Of a stretch of DNA of 64,000 nt, positions 52,121-63,313 are shown one piece after another (the stretch's first letter is position 1; each line of letters opens with the position of its first letter). The position numbers and the translations under genes are program-made. The notes below the pieces were generated by a model that saw only the letters and a program-made list of their open reading frames with translations, ran no database searches and was not told the origin of the DNA. The DNA comes from Trinickia terrae (GTDB lineage: Bacteria > Pseudomonadota > Gammaproteobacteria > Burkholderiales > Burkholderiaceae): NCBI RefSeq assembly GCF_005144415.1, contig NZ_SWJE01000001.1, forward strand, positions 186,001 through 250,000, written 5' to 3'.

Positions 52121-53032
52121 ATGGAGCTGCGCCATCTTCGTTACTTCGTCGCCGTGGCGGAGGAGTGCAATTTCACGCGCGCCGCCAAGCGGCTGCATAT
52201 TGCGCAGCCGCCGCTGAGCCGCCAGATCCAACAGCTCGAAGAGCTCCTCGGCGTGACGCTCTTCGAGCGCGATTCGCGTCCGCTCAAGCTCACCGATACG
52301 GGACGATTTTTCTACTCGCACGCCGTGCAGCTGCTCGCGCAGACCGCCGAGCTCGAATCGATGACGAAGCGGGTGGGGAAGATCGAGCGCAGCCTGTCGA
52401 TCGGTTTTGTCGGCTCGACGCTCTACGGGATGCTGCCGAAGCTCATCCGGCGCTTCCGCGCGGAAAACGGCGCGGTCGAGCTGACTCTGCACGAGATGAC
52501 GACGATGGAGCAGATCAAGGCCTTGAAGGAGGGCCGCATCGACGTCGGGTTCGGCCGGATCCGCCATGAGGACCCGAGCATCCGGCGCGTCGTGCTGCGC
52601 GAGGAGCGCATGATCGTGGCGCTGCCGCTGGGGCATCCGCTCGAGGCGGCGAAGCCCGTGCTGTCGCTGCACGATCTGGTGCCCGAGACGCTCATCATCT
52701 TTCCGAAGGCGCCGCGCCCGAGCTACGCCGACCAGGTGCTCGCGGCGTTTCACGATCGCGCGCTCAAGCCGCAGCGCATCTACGAAACGCGCGAGCTGCA
52801 GATCGCGCTGGGGCTGGTGGCGGCCGGCGAGGGCATTTCGATCGTGCCGAGCAGCGTGCATGGCTTGAAGCGCGACGACGTGAGCTACAAGGAGCTCGAC
52901 GACCCGAACCTGGTGTCGCCGATCATCATGAGCGTGCGGATGCTCGACGAATCGGAGGACATCAAGGCGATGCTCGAGCTGATCTACTCGCTCTATGTGG
53001 AGGCGCGGATGGAGTTCCTGCCGCCGTCGTAG
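52121..53032 (+). CDS. benM: BenM/CatM-type LysR regulator of benzoate degradation
   Basis: ATG at 52121 (MELRHLRYFVAVAEECNFTR) is preferred over 52115, giving 303 residues. The helix-turn-helix is FTRAAKRLHIAQPPLSRQIQ (about residues 18-37), then LEELLGVTLFERDSRPLKLT. The effector domain has IDVGFGRIRHEDPSIRRVVL and GEGISIVPSSVHGLKRDDVS, close to the BenM/CatM group that senses muconate and benzoate. The divergent position from benA and the two ATAC-N7-GTAT-like sites support this role. CatR/CatM of the catechol operon is the alternative name. Confidence 0.85.
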   Translation: MELRHLRYFVAVAEECNFTRAAKRLHIAQPPLSRQIQQLEELLGVTLFERDSRPLKLTDTGRFFYSHAVQLLAQTAELESMTKRVGKIERSLSIGFVGSTLYGMLPKLIRRFRAENGAVELTLHEMTTMEQIKALKEGRIDVGFGRIRHEDPSIRRVVLREERMIVALPLGHPLEAAKPVLSLHDLVPETLIIFPKAPRPSYADQVLAAFHDRALKPQRIYETRELQIALGLVAAGEGISIVPSSVHGLKRDDVSYKELDDPNLVSPIIMSVRMLDESEDIKAMLELIYSLYVEARMEFLPPS

Positions 53033-53118
53033 TCCGGCCGCATGATCGAGCCATTAGATTTTCCGGGGGCTCGGCCAACTTCTTATCGTTTGCGGCCTGT
53101 GCGCGAAAACGCGATAGT

Positions 53119-53140
53119 GGCGGCTCTTCAAGGAGCCGCC
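53119..53140 (+). promoter_or_regulatory. hairpin holding the ribosome-binding site of the beta-lactamase gene
   Basis: GGCGGCTC (53119-53126), TTCAAG, then GAGCCGCC (53133-53140) form an exact 8-bp stem. AAGGAG (53130-53135), the only good Shine-Dalgarno match, is split between the loop and the stem, and the ATG follows at 53146. The fold would partly hide the ribosome-binding site. Whether it acts as a switch is unknown. Confidence 0.45.
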
Positions 53141-53145
53141 CGGAA

Positions 53146-54321
53146 ATGAAACTCGAAACTCTGAAGTCCTTCGCGGCCGCGCTGCTTTGCGCCATGTGTG
53201 CGATGCCATGCGCAAGCCATGCGTCCGATGTTTCGCCTCAGCGCGTCAAGCGCGTCGTTGACGACGCAATTCAGCCGTTGATGGCGAAAGACAAGATTCC
53301 CGGCATGGCCGTCGGTGTGATCGTCGAAGGCAAGCCGATGGTGCTCGACTACGGCGTGGTATCCACCCGAACCCGCAAGCCGGTCACGAACGACACGCTG
53401 TTCGAACTCGGATCGGTGAGCAAGACGTTCACGGCGACGCTAACCTCCTGGGCGCAGGTGAACCAGCAGCTTGCCCTGTCCGACAGCGTCGGAAAGTATC
53501 TTCCGCTGCTGCGCGGCAGCCCGTTCGGCAACGTCAGTCTGCTCGATCTCGGCACGCATACGCCTGGCGGCCTGCCGCTGCAGGTGCCTGACGATATCCA
53601 CGACGAAGCGCAGCTGATGCGCTATTTCAAGGCCTGGCGTCCCACGTATGCGGCGGGCACGTATCGAACCTACGCGAACCCTGGAATCGGGATGCTTGGC
53701 CTGATTGCGGCAAAGAGCATGGGGCAGGATTTCACGGCGCTAATCGAGCAACGCCTCTTTCCCGCCCTGGATTTGAAGAACAGTTTCATCGACGTTCCCG
53801 CCGACCGGGCGGACGACTACGCGCAGGGCTACACGAAGGACGGCAAGCCGATCCGCATGGCAGGCGGGGTGCTTGCGCCCGAGGCGTATGGCGTCAAATC
53901 GACCGCTGCCGACCTGCTCCGTTTCGTCGAAGCCAACATGAAGCTGGTCAAGGTCGACGAGCCACTGCAACGCGCGATCACGAACACGCACACCGGCTAC
54001 TTCAAGGCCGGGCCGATGACGCAGGACTTGATCTGGGAGCAATATCCGTATCCCGTCGCGTTGAAGTCTCTGCTGGAAGGCAATGCGCCCGCGATGGCGC
54101 TCGATGCCACGCCGGTGACCGAGATCAAGCCCCCGCTGCCGCCGCGGGACAACGTCTGGATCAACAAGACGGGATCGACCAATGGCTTCGGGTCGTACGT
54201 TGCATTCGTTCCTGAGAAGCGGCTCGGCATCGTCATCCTCGCGAACAGGAATTTCCCCATCGAAGACCGGGTCGCGGCCGCGCACAGGATTCTCACGGCG
54301 CTCACAGAAAGAAGACAGTGA
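53146..54321 (+). CDS. class C (AmpC-type) beta-lactamase
   Basis: The 391-residue serine beta-lactamase has a signal peptide (FAAALLCAMCAMPCASHA). The three class C motifs are intact: Ser90-Val-Ser-Lys93 in FELGSVSKTFTATL, Tyr176-Ala-Asn178 in GTYRTYANPGIGMLGL, and Lys341-Thr-Gly in NVWINKTGSTNGFGSYVAF. It should hydrolyse cephalosporins in the periplasm. No ampR gene lies next to it; the upstream LysR protein is BenM-like and points the same way. Confidence 0.93.
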   Translation: MKLETLKSFAAALLCAMCAMPCASHASDVSPQRVKRVVDDAIQPLMAKDKIPGMAVGVIVEGKPMVLDYGVVSTRTRKPVTNDTLFELGSVSKTFTATLTSWAQVNQQLALSDSVGKYLPLLRGSPFGNVSLLDLGTHTPGGLPLQVPDDIHDEAQLMRYFKAWRPTYAAGTYRTYANPGIGMLGLIAAKSMGQDFTALIEQRLFPALDLKNSFIDVPADRADDYAQGYTKDGKPIRMAGGVLAPEAYGVKSTAADLLRFVEANMKLVKVDEPLQRAITNTHTGYFKAGPMTQDLIWEQYPYPVALKSLLEGNAPAMALDATPVTEIKPPLPPRDNVWINKTGSTNGFGSYVAFVPEKRLGIVILANRNFPIEDRVAAAHRILTALTERRQ

Positions 54322-54344
54322 AAAAGCCGTGCCCTCCGAGGCGG

Positions 54345-54569
54345 TCAATGCAACGTGCCGAAAAACGCCGCCGCGCCTTCGCTAGGCGTAAGGCCGACGC
54401 TGAAATAGCCTTCGAGCTTCTGGGCCGCTTCGTCCTTCAGGACCCACGGTGGCTGGATGAAGCCCACGGCCACGGCGTAGTCGAACCACGCGCTCATCCA
54501 GTTGCGTAAATCGGCTTCTTGCTTGCTCACGGGTTCGTGCTTGCTCAAGGTGGTGAATGACTCGGACAT
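54345..54569 (-). CDS. small protein of unknown function
   Basis: Starting at MSESFTTLSKHEPVSKQEAD (54569, behind AAGGAGAGAGTCG) the protein has 74 residues. It is mostly helical with aromatic residues (LRNWMSAWFDYAVAVGFIQP, then FSVGLTPSEGAAAFFGTLH). No family is recognised. It lies 26 bp downstream of another small unknown gene on the same strand, and its stop is 23 bp from the convergent beta-lactamase stop. Confidence 0.55.
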   Translation of the reverse strand: MSESFTTLSKHEPVSKQEADLRNWMSAWFDYAVAVGFIQPPWVLKDEAAQKLEGYFSVGLTPSEGAAAFFGTLH

Positions 54570-54595
54570 CGACTCTCTCCTTCGCTGGGTGAGCG

Positions 54596-54868
54596 TCAGC
54601 AGGCACTCATTGCTGGTCTTGTCGTCTCGGGTGGTATGACATGCCACGATCCGTCGTCATGGCGAAAGAAAAATAGCGCAAACGTGCCGGCCGGCCGTTC
54701 GACGTGAATGCAGACGCAGCGCCTGCGCCGAGCTGTCCCGTGCGCCAGCAGAGACACCCCCACCGACGTCGCGCCCGTCCCGCCGATCCATTTCTCGATC
54801 AGCATCCGCAAGGACCGTTCCGCGACCGCCATTTCCATCTCCGACATGCGTGGTGGGTACGAAACCAT
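54596..54868 (-). CDS. small protein of unknown function
   Basis: About 90 residues from the ATG at 54868 (a GTG at 54877 and an ATG at 54847 are also possible). An N-terminal helix (MEMAVAERSLRMLIEKWIGG) is followed by strands with a basic turn (GTARRRRCVCIHVERPAGTF) and ALFFFRHDDGSWHVIPPETT. No motif is assigned. It pairs with the 74-residue gene downstream. The gap to 55001 shows nothing. Confidence 0.5.
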   Translation of the reverse strand: MVSYPPRMSEMEMAVAERSLRMLIEKWIGGTGATSVGVSLLAHGTARRRRCVCIHVERPAGTFALFFFRHDDGSWHVIPPETTRPAMSAC

Positions 54869-55001
54869 CGTAGTCACCCGCCAGGGCTGCGCGAAGTCGG
54901 TGCAGCCGGAATGTCGGATCGGGAAAGCTTGTATACGTCGTCAGGAAATCCTTACGGGAATGCCGACAGCAATCATAGGAAGAACCGGCGGACGCGGAAG
55001 G

Positions 55002-55634
55002 TCATTCGGCGACCAGTCCGTGCTTGATGGCGTAGCGGATCAGCTCGGCGTTGTTGCCGAGATTGAGCTTCTGCATGAGGCGCATTTTGTGCGTGCTGAT
55101 GGTCTTGGCGCTCAAGGCGAACGATTCGGCGATGTCGTTGATGCTCTTGCCGGCCGCGAGCATCTGCAGCACCTGGAACTCGCGGTCCGACAGCACTTCG
55201 TGCGGCGGAGCCTCGCCCGCATGGGTCTCGAAGACGATCGCATCGACGAGCTTCGGGTCGATGAAGCGCCCGCCGGTGGCGAGCTTGCGGATCGCCGCGA
55301 GCAGGATCTCGGGGTCGCTGTCCTTGGTGACGTAGCCCGTCGCGCCGGCGCGCAGCGCGCGCGACACGACCTGCGCCTCGTTATGGATGCTGAGCACGAG
55401 GATCGGCAGCACGGGCTGCTCGGTGCGTACGCGCCGGATCAGGCCGATGCCGCTGATGCCCGGCATCGTCATGTCGAGCAGCAGCAGGTCCACCTGCAGC
55501 ACCCGCAGCTTGTCGATCACTTCGGCGCCGTGCGCCGCTTCGCCTGCCACCTCGATGTCAGTGGTCGTCGCGATGATTTGTTTTAGTCCGCCGCGTACGA
55601 TCGCGTGGTCGTCGGCAATGAGTATCTGGATCAT
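55002..55634 (-). CDS. NarL/FixJ-family response regulator
   Basis: The 210-residue protein has a receiver domain (IQILIADDHAIVRGGLKQII, phosphorylatable Asp in VDLLLLDMTMPGISG, the Lys in GATGYVTKDSDPEILLAAIR) and a C-terminal LuxR-type helix-turn-helix (LSDREFQVLQMLAAGKSIND, then SAKTISTHKMRLMQKLNLG). Its start overlaps the stop of the upstream kinase gene by ATGA, so it is the output of that kinase. Target genes are unknown. Confidence 0.95.
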   Translation of the reverse strand: MIQILIADDHAIVRGGLKQIIATTTDIEVAGEAAHGAEVIDKLRVLQVDLLLLDMTMPGISGIGLIRRVRTEQPVLPILVLSIHNEAQVVSRALRAGATGYVTKDSDPEILLAAIRKLATGGRFIDPKLVDAIVFETHAGEAPPHEVLSDREFQVLQMLAAGKSINDIAESFALSAKTISTHKMRLMQKLNLGNNAELIRYAIKHGLVAE

Positions 55635-57654
55635 GTCGTAAGGCCGCCCGGTAGCGGCAGGTGGATGGAAACTACAGTGCCCGTGCCTGGCGCACTATCT
55701 ATTTGCAGCGATGCCCCGATCAGCCGCGCGCGCTCCTCCATGCCTAGCAGGCCGTAGGAGTACCCCTTGCGCGCTTCGTCGGGATCGAAGCCGCAGCCGT
55801 CGTCGCCCACTTGCAGGGAGAGTCCGGCGCCGTCGGTGTCGAGCGTCACGTCGACGCGCGAAGCGCCGGCGTGGCGCGCCACGTTGGTGAGCGATGCCTG
55901 GACGATGCGGAACACGGCAGTGGCATGGGCGTCGTTCAGCGCCGGTTCGCTGCCGCGCGCCCGGAAGCGGCACGCGATGCCGGTGCGCCGTCCGAAATCC
56001 TCGGCAAGCCATTCGAGCGCCGACACGATGCCGAAATTCAGCGCCGCGGGACGCAAATGGCTCGAGACGTTGCGCACCATCCAGATCGTTTTCTCGACGA
56101 GCTCGCGCATGTCGTCGGCCTTGCGTTTCGCGTCGGCATCTTCGCCGAGGCGCATGCGCATGAGCGCGACGTCCATCTTCAGCGCGGTCAGCAACTGGCC
56201 GAGCTCGTCGTGGATTTCCATGGCGATGCGCCTGCGTTCCTCTTCGCGGATCGCTTCCATGTAGTTGGCGAGCTCGCGCAATTGCTCGCGCGATTCGAGC
56301 AGTTCCTGCTCGATGCGCTTGCGCTCGGTGATGTCCTGGATCGTGCCGACGAGCTTCAGCGGCGCTCCCGGCTCCCCGGGCGCCTGCGCCGCTTCGGCCT
56401 GCAGGCGCACGATGCGTTCGCAATCGCCGCCGGGACATGTGACGCGCAGGTCGACGCCTTGCTCGCGCGCGCCGCCGACCATCGCGCGCACGACCTGCCG
56501 TACCGCGCGCCGGTCGCCGGGATGGAGGGTGGCGAGAAAGGTCCGGTAGCTGGGCGGCTTGCGCGTGTCCGCGAGACCCAGAATGCCGTAGACCTCGTCG
56601 GACCAATGCGTCATGCCCAGGCGCGCGTCCCACGCCCAGTCGCCGAGATGCGCGAGCCGCTGCGCGTTCGCGAGGCTCGCCGCGCTCTGACGCAAGGCTT
56701 CGTCCTGAGCCTTGCGCGCGGTGACGTCGTTCAGGCCCGTGTAGATGGCCGGCGCGTCGTCGTAGGTCGCGACGCGCGACGAGATCACGGCCCAGAAGGT
56801 CGTGCCGTCGGGGCGCTTGAACTGCACCTCGACATTGTCCAGGATGCCTTCCTGGCGCAGATTGTCGACGAGCCCGCAGCGTTCCGCACGATCGGCATAG
56901 AAATCGCCGATGTGGACGCCGCGGCTTGCGCCCTCGTCGAAGCGGAACAGCTTGCGCATCGGCTCGTTCGTGTAGAGCAGCTTGCCGTCGGGCATCGAGG
57001 TGATGCAAAAGGGCACCGGGCTCGTCTCGACGATGGTGCGAAAACGCGCCTCGCTTGCGATGCGCTTGGCCTCGGCCCGCCGGCGTTCCTCGACCTCGAG
57101 CTTGAGGCTCGCGTTTGCGCGGGCGAGCTCTTCGGTGCGCTGTGCGACGCGCGCCTCGAGCTCGTCTCGCGCCCGGGACAGCTGGGCCTCGGCCTGCTCG
57201 CGATCGGCGATTTCGCTCTGCAGGCGGCGATTCTGCTCGACGAGCTGCTTGTGCATCGTGCGCACCGCGAGATGCGTGCCGACGCGCGCCATCATCTCTT
57301 CGATCTGCACCGGCTTCGTGATGTAGTCGACGCCGCCCGCGGAGAAACCTTCGATCATGTGCGCGGTGCTCGTGAGCGAGGTCATGAAGATCACCGCGAT
57401 CTCGCTGGTGCGCGGGTCGGCCTTGAGCTTGCGGCAGGTCTCGAAGCCGTCGATGCCGGGCATCTTCACGTCGAGCAGGATCAGGTCGGGCTGCGAGAAC
57501 TGCGCGCGCTCGAGCGCCTCCGCGCCGTCGAGCGCGACCAGCACGCGGAAGCCCTGGTCGGCGAGGCTGTCCATCACGACGCCGAGGTTGGCCGGCGTGT
57601 CGTCGACGATCAGGATCGACGGCGGCTCCATGGTCATCACAGCGGCGGTATTCA

Positions 57655-57655
<1 letters not shown>
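55631..57655 (-). CDS. soluble histidine kinase with N-terminal receiver, two PAS domains and HisKA_3
   Basis: ATG at 57655 gives 674 residues. Domain order: receiver (about 13-125; ILIVDDTPANLG, Asp in LILLDVKMPGIDG, Lys in VDYITKPVQ), a coiled coil (about 130-190), PAS 1 (about 200-320), PAS 2 with a PAC tail (about 330-455), HisKA_3 with the phosphorylatable His in RRIAMEIHDELGQLLTALKM, and an HATPase domain (about 570-670). No membrane span. Its stop overlaps the response-regulator gene. A receiver at the input end means it can be addressed by the hybrid kinase encoded just upstream (TGATG overlap). Confidence 0.92.
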
Positions 57656-59811
<2,156 letters not shown>

Positions 59812-60210
59812 ATCTTTCCGGAGGTGCTTTAGTTTTCGTTTTGCCTATTCTGCGCGCGTTGCCTGCCAACCCGGCACCTTGCGCGGAATACCCCGTGCGC
59901 CCGACCTGATCGCGGCCCGGCCGGCTGCGGCAGCGCCGGCCCTCGACGCCGTGTTGCCGCTCAAATCCGACCAATCGAAAGTCCGTGCCCGTTTGCATTG
60001 CCGGCTCGAGATTCAAGCCGACGCCGCTTGTCCCGAGTGTCGTGCCGCGTTCTCCTTCTCCTGTATCGACCGATGGCTGCGGCGAGCGCTCATCGCGAAG
60101 CCTGTTTGAGTGGAGCGCTTTAACGTCGCGATCGGCATTTCTGATTGCTTCTGCATGGCCGATCCCGCGCCGTCCTCGCGCGGCCCGTCAAAACGCCGGC
60201 GGTTCCCGCT
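59812..60210. other. 399-bp intergenic region upstream of the hybrid kinase
   Basis: No convincing gene is seen. The kinase ribosome-binding site is CCGGAAAGAT on the minus strand. The open frames that cross this stretch have no motif and match the general GC-driven background. The kinase promoter should lie here unless transcription runs in from the binding-protein gene at 61.5 kb. Confidence 0.5.
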
Positions 60211-60522
60211 TCATCCCGCCGCCGCGAGCCGCGACGGCTCCGGATGACGCACGAGCAGATCGTCGGCGCGCGCGGCGAGTTCGTGCAGCGGCAGCCACAG
60301 ATCGTGCTCGAGGACCTCGTCCGGATGGAATTTGCACAATTCGTCCATCGTATCCACGAGGCGCCTGATCGATGCACCGCCGGTGTCGAGCAGCGGCCAG
60401 CAATGCATCAGGTACGCGAGCGGCGTCACGCACCGCTTTTCGCACCAGAGGTCGAACAGGCGCAGACAAATGCTGTTGATCTGCTCGACGGCTTCTTCAC
60501 GCTCGTGCAAATGGACAATCAT
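60211..60522 (-). CDS. small helical protein of unknown function
   Basis: From the ATG at 60522 (a GTG at 60531 is possible) the protein has 103 residues, mostly helical and rich in Leu, Cys and acidic residues: HEREEAVEQINSICLRLFDL, WCEKRCVTPLAYLMHCWPLL, FHPDEVLEHDLWLPLHELAA. No family is recognised. It sits between the binding-protein gene and the hybrid kinase on the same strand, so it may belong to the signalling block. Confidence 0.5.
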   Translation of the reverse strand: MIVHLHEREEAVEQINSICLRLFDLWCEKRCVTPLAYLMHCWPLLDTGGASIRRLVDTMDELCKFHPDEVLEHDLWLPLHELAARADDLLVRHPEPSRLAAAG

Positions 60523-60659
60523 GGCGACCACCGCGACGCAGGGCTATTTCGGTACTTCATGGTAGGCGGGCCGACATTCCGTTTCCGTCGGGAAACGCGG
60601 AAAAGGGGTAAGGCGCAATCTGGAATTTCTGTAGGGAAATCCTGAATTTCGGGGGGCTT

Positions 60660-61529
60660 CTAGCTCATCCAGTACTGGTCCGGAATCTGCCGGTCGGCTT
60701 CCGACAGATAGGGGTTGTCGATCTGGATCAGCGTCCTGCCGGCGAGGTTGGCGCGGGCCAGCGCGTTCTGGATGTACGGGTGAGTGTTGAACAGGTTCAT
60801 ATAGGAGCCGTTGCGATACGCCGCGGCGAAGCCTGCCGCGAGCACCTCGGCGAGACGCGTGTGGCTCCTGCCGACATAGAACAGGAAGTCCGAGCGGTAT
60901 TTCAGCAGGAGGCGGTTCTCGACGGCGAGATCGGGTTCGCTCGCGCGGCGGGCGTCGAGCTCGGCGAACGCTTCGACGACGCCGCGCGGAAAGTAGTCGA
61001 TGCGGCCGCTTTGCGTCATGCCGAACAACGTGTCGAAAGTCGAGGTCTGCACGGCCAGCCCCGCGTCTCGCAGGATGCCGGTGTCCACCCAGCCGAGCCC
61101 CTGTCCGGCGGTCAGCGATTTCAGGTCGTCGAGGCTGCGCACGCGATCGAAGTCGCGCTGGCGGTCTTTGCGGATCAGGAACACCCGATAGCCGATGAGC
61201 CCGCGGTGGAGCGGGATGTGGATGACGTTCAGGCCGCGCTCGGCGCGGGCCTCCATGCTGGTCCAATGGAGGTTGATCGCCTCGCCGCCGGCCAGCTCGG
61301 CGAGCGCCCGCCCTCGTTCCATGATGGCTTCGGACTGGCGGATCGTGTAGGGCGCATTGACGGATTTCATCGCCGCGTCGAGGACCGCGAGCGCGAACGA
61401 CACGCGTGCGTCGTTGCCGGCCAGTACGCGGGGATAGACGATGTCGAAGGGTTCGATGGGGGCGCTCCGTGCGCCCGTCGCGACGCCAGCGGCGCCCAAC
61501 GCCGTGAAGAGAAAACGCCTGCGATGCAT
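60660..61529 (-). CDS. periplasmic substrate-binding protein (amino-acid type, SBP_bac_3-like) near the kinase genes
   Basis: The 289-residue protein starts MHRRRFLFTALGAAGVATGA, a Tat-like or Sec signal. The mature part has two-lobe binding-protein features: SEAIMERGRALAELAGGEAI, HIPLHRGLIGYRVFLIRKDR, LDDLKSLTAGQGLGWVDTGI and FFPRGVVEAF-like DYFPRGVVEAFAELDARRAS. No ABC subunits are nearby. It lies upstream of the small gene and the two kinases on the same strand, so it may present a ligand to the hybrid kinase. It is divergent from the GntR gene. Confidence 0.68.
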   Translation of the reverse strand: MHRRRFLFTALGAAGVATGARSAPIEPFDIVYPRVLAGNDARVSFALAVLDAAMKSVNAPYTIRQSEAIMERGRALAELAGGEAINLHWTSMEARAERGLNVIHIPLHRGLIGYRVFLIRKDRQRDFDRVRSLDDLKSLTAGQGLGWVDTGILRDAGLAVQTSTFDTLFGMTQSGRIDYFPRGVVEAFAELDARRASEPDLAVENRLLLKYRSDFLFYVGRSHTRLAEVLAAGFAAAYRNGSYMNLFNTHPYIQNALARANLAGRTLIQIDNPYLSEADRQIPDQYWMS

Positions 61530-61661
61530 GGATGACGAGTGAGATGCCGTGCCGGCCCGGTTCGATCCGGTCGCGGCAAAAAGTTGTAAACCGGGATGTC
61601 GCTATGATGACCGTTGTTTGCCTTACAATCCAGAGCTATCGCGACAAGTGGGCGCCTCCCC

Positions 61662-62357
61662 GTGACAACGACCGAACGCAAATCCCCCGGCATGCCGGAA
61701 CGCATCTACAGCGACATCCTCAATCGCATCATCGAAGGCGAGTACAAGGAAGGTGACCGCCTGCCGACCGAGCACGCGCTCGCCGAGCGCTTCGCGACGT
61801 CGCGCCCGACCGTGCGCGAGGCGCTCGCGCAATTGCGCGCGGACGGCATCATCACCACGCGCCACGGTTCCGGCACGACGGTCGTGCGCCGCCCGGACCC
61901 GAACGTGAAGCGTTTTGCGCCGCTCGAGAGCTTGTCAGACATCAAGCGCTGCTATGAATTTCGCGTGGTGACCGAATCCGGCGCCGCCGCGCTCGCGGCC
62001 GAGAAGGCCGACGACGCCGATATCGCGGCGATCCAGCACGAATGGGACAACCTGCAGACGGTCGTGGAGACGGAGGGCATCGGGGCGAAGGACGATTTCG
62101 CGTTTCACCTGGCGGTGGCGCGCGCTTCCAAGAACCCGTTCTTCATCTCCGCGCTGTCGTTCATCCAGGAGCAGGTCGTGTTCAGCATGAACCTTTCGCG
62201 CAATCTGTCGCTCGTGAAGTCGGTGGAGCGGCAGCGGCTCGTGCAGCAGGAGCATCTCGCCGTGCTGGAGGCGATCCGCAAGCGCGACCCGCAAGCGGCC
62301 GGGCGTGCGATGCGCGAGCATCTGGAGCGTGCGGTGGAGCGGATGTTCGGGTCGTGA
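61662..62357 (+). CDS. GntR-family regulator (FadR/FCD subgroup)
   Basis: The start is uncertain: GTG at 61662 gives 231 residues, ATG at 61692 gives 221. The GntR winged helix-turn-helix is complete (IYSDILNRIIEGEYKEGDRL, then TEHALAERFATSRPTVREAL and HGSGTTVV), followed by an all-helical FCD effector domain with metal-site His residues (DDFAFHLAVARASKNPFFIS, EEHLAVLEAIRKRDPQ-like, AMREHLERAVERM). It precedes the decayed DapA-like gene and an ABC binding-protein gene, which it probably controls. Confidence 0.88.
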   Translation: MTTTERKSPGMPERIYSDILNRIIEGEYKEGDRLPTEHALAERFATSRPTVREALAQLRADGIITTRHGSGTTVVRRPDPNVKRFAPLESLSDIKRCYEFRVVTESGAAALAAEKADDADIAAIQHEWDNLQTVVETEGIGAKDDFAFHLAVARASKNPFFISALSFIQEQVVFSMNLSRNLSLVKSVERQRLVQQEHLAVLEAIRKRDPQAAGRAMREHLERAVERMFGS

Positions 62358-62467
62358 GCGGGCGGCCCGGGTCGCGGGCCTGGGTCGATTGGGCCCCGCA
62401 AAGTCGTAAGGGGATGCACGTAAGTCGCCGAATGTTGTTTGAGCACTAGTTCGCGCGGTGCTACCTT

Positions 62468-62497
62468 GGGATCCGTTGCTCAATTCGTTCGGATCCC
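62468..62497. promoter_or_regulatory. inverted repeat upstream of the DapA-like pseudogene
   Basis: GGGATCCG (62468-62475) and CGGATCCC (62490-62497) are exact inverted repeats spaced by 14 bases, ending 8 bp before the ATG at 62506. Placement suits an operator for the GntR protein encoded just upstream, although the spacing is longer than usual for that family. Confidence 0.35.
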
Positions 62498-62505
62498 GCG
62501 ACCTC

Positions 62506-63126
62506 ATGAACCTCTCCCCCATTGCCGAGCGCGAATTCGCGTCGACTGTGAGGGCGGTGCCGCCGCTTGCGCGCCGCGCCGACGCTGCCGGCCCCGATAC
62601 GCGCGTGATTCCCGCGATCGGCCCCGACTTCGGGAAGATGCTCGATCAGGCGCGCATCCTCGCGCGCACCGCCCATCGCACGGCGATGGTCCTGCCGCTC
62701 GCGGGCTTCGCCACGCCGCAGGGTGTCGAGGCGGGCCTGACGCGCGTCGCCGATATCGCGGGCATGCCGCTCACGCTCTACATCAAGAGCGAAAACTACG
62801 TCGATGTCGATACGCTCGCGCGCCTGATCGATCACGGCACGCTGATTGCGGTCAAGTACGCGATCGTGCGCGGCGATGCTGCCGACGACCCCTATCTGCG
62901 GCGTCTTCTGCGGAGCATCAGGCCCTCGCAGGTGATTTCCGGCATGGGCGAGCGTCCGGCGCTCACGCACGTGCGCGAGTTCAGCCTGGCCGCCTGGACG
63001 ACCGGCTCCGGATGCATCGCGCCGCGCGCAGATCCTGCCGCTCCTGAGCGGCGCGCCCGAAAGCGAGCATGAGTCGATCAGGGCGGCAGTGCAGGCGTTG
63101 CGCGAGTTCGAGCGCGGCTTGCGCGT
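62506..63126 (+). pseudogene. decayed dihydrodipicolinate-synthase (DapA)-family gene with two internal deletions and a frameshift
   Basis: The N-terminus FASTVRAVPPLARRADAAG matches the start of DapA-family proteins found with GntR and ABC genes, then jumps straight to DTRVIPAIGPDFGKMLDQAR, missing roughly 65-70 residues including the usual YGGNAN region. The middle is intact, with the Schiff-base Lys in LIAVKYAIVRGDAADDPYL and TTGSGCIAPR. Near 63025 the frame shifts, and the other frame continues QILPLLSGAPESEHESIRAA, the family's C-terminal end, with another roughly 70 residues missing. The original was probably about 310 residues; the product cannot form the barrel. Confidence 0.75.
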
Positions 63127-63313
63127 AATGGATGCACGGTCCGGCCGGCGGTATACCAAATGCTGCATACCCGGTACCGAATACCAGACGCAAGGTTGCT
63201 TGACATCGTCGACAGCCGTTTTGTATGTTCGGCGCTGGGGGCCAGCCCTCGACGCTGCGTATCGAAGCCTGTCAATCCAAGAAGATTTCCATCACGGGAA
63301 GCGAGGAGATGCA

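Noticed and set aside
52121-53032. The LysR gene as an AmpR controlling the beta-lactamase
   Set aside because: AmpR genes are divergent from ampC, whereas this one is upstream on the same strand, BenM-like in sequence, and divergent from benA.
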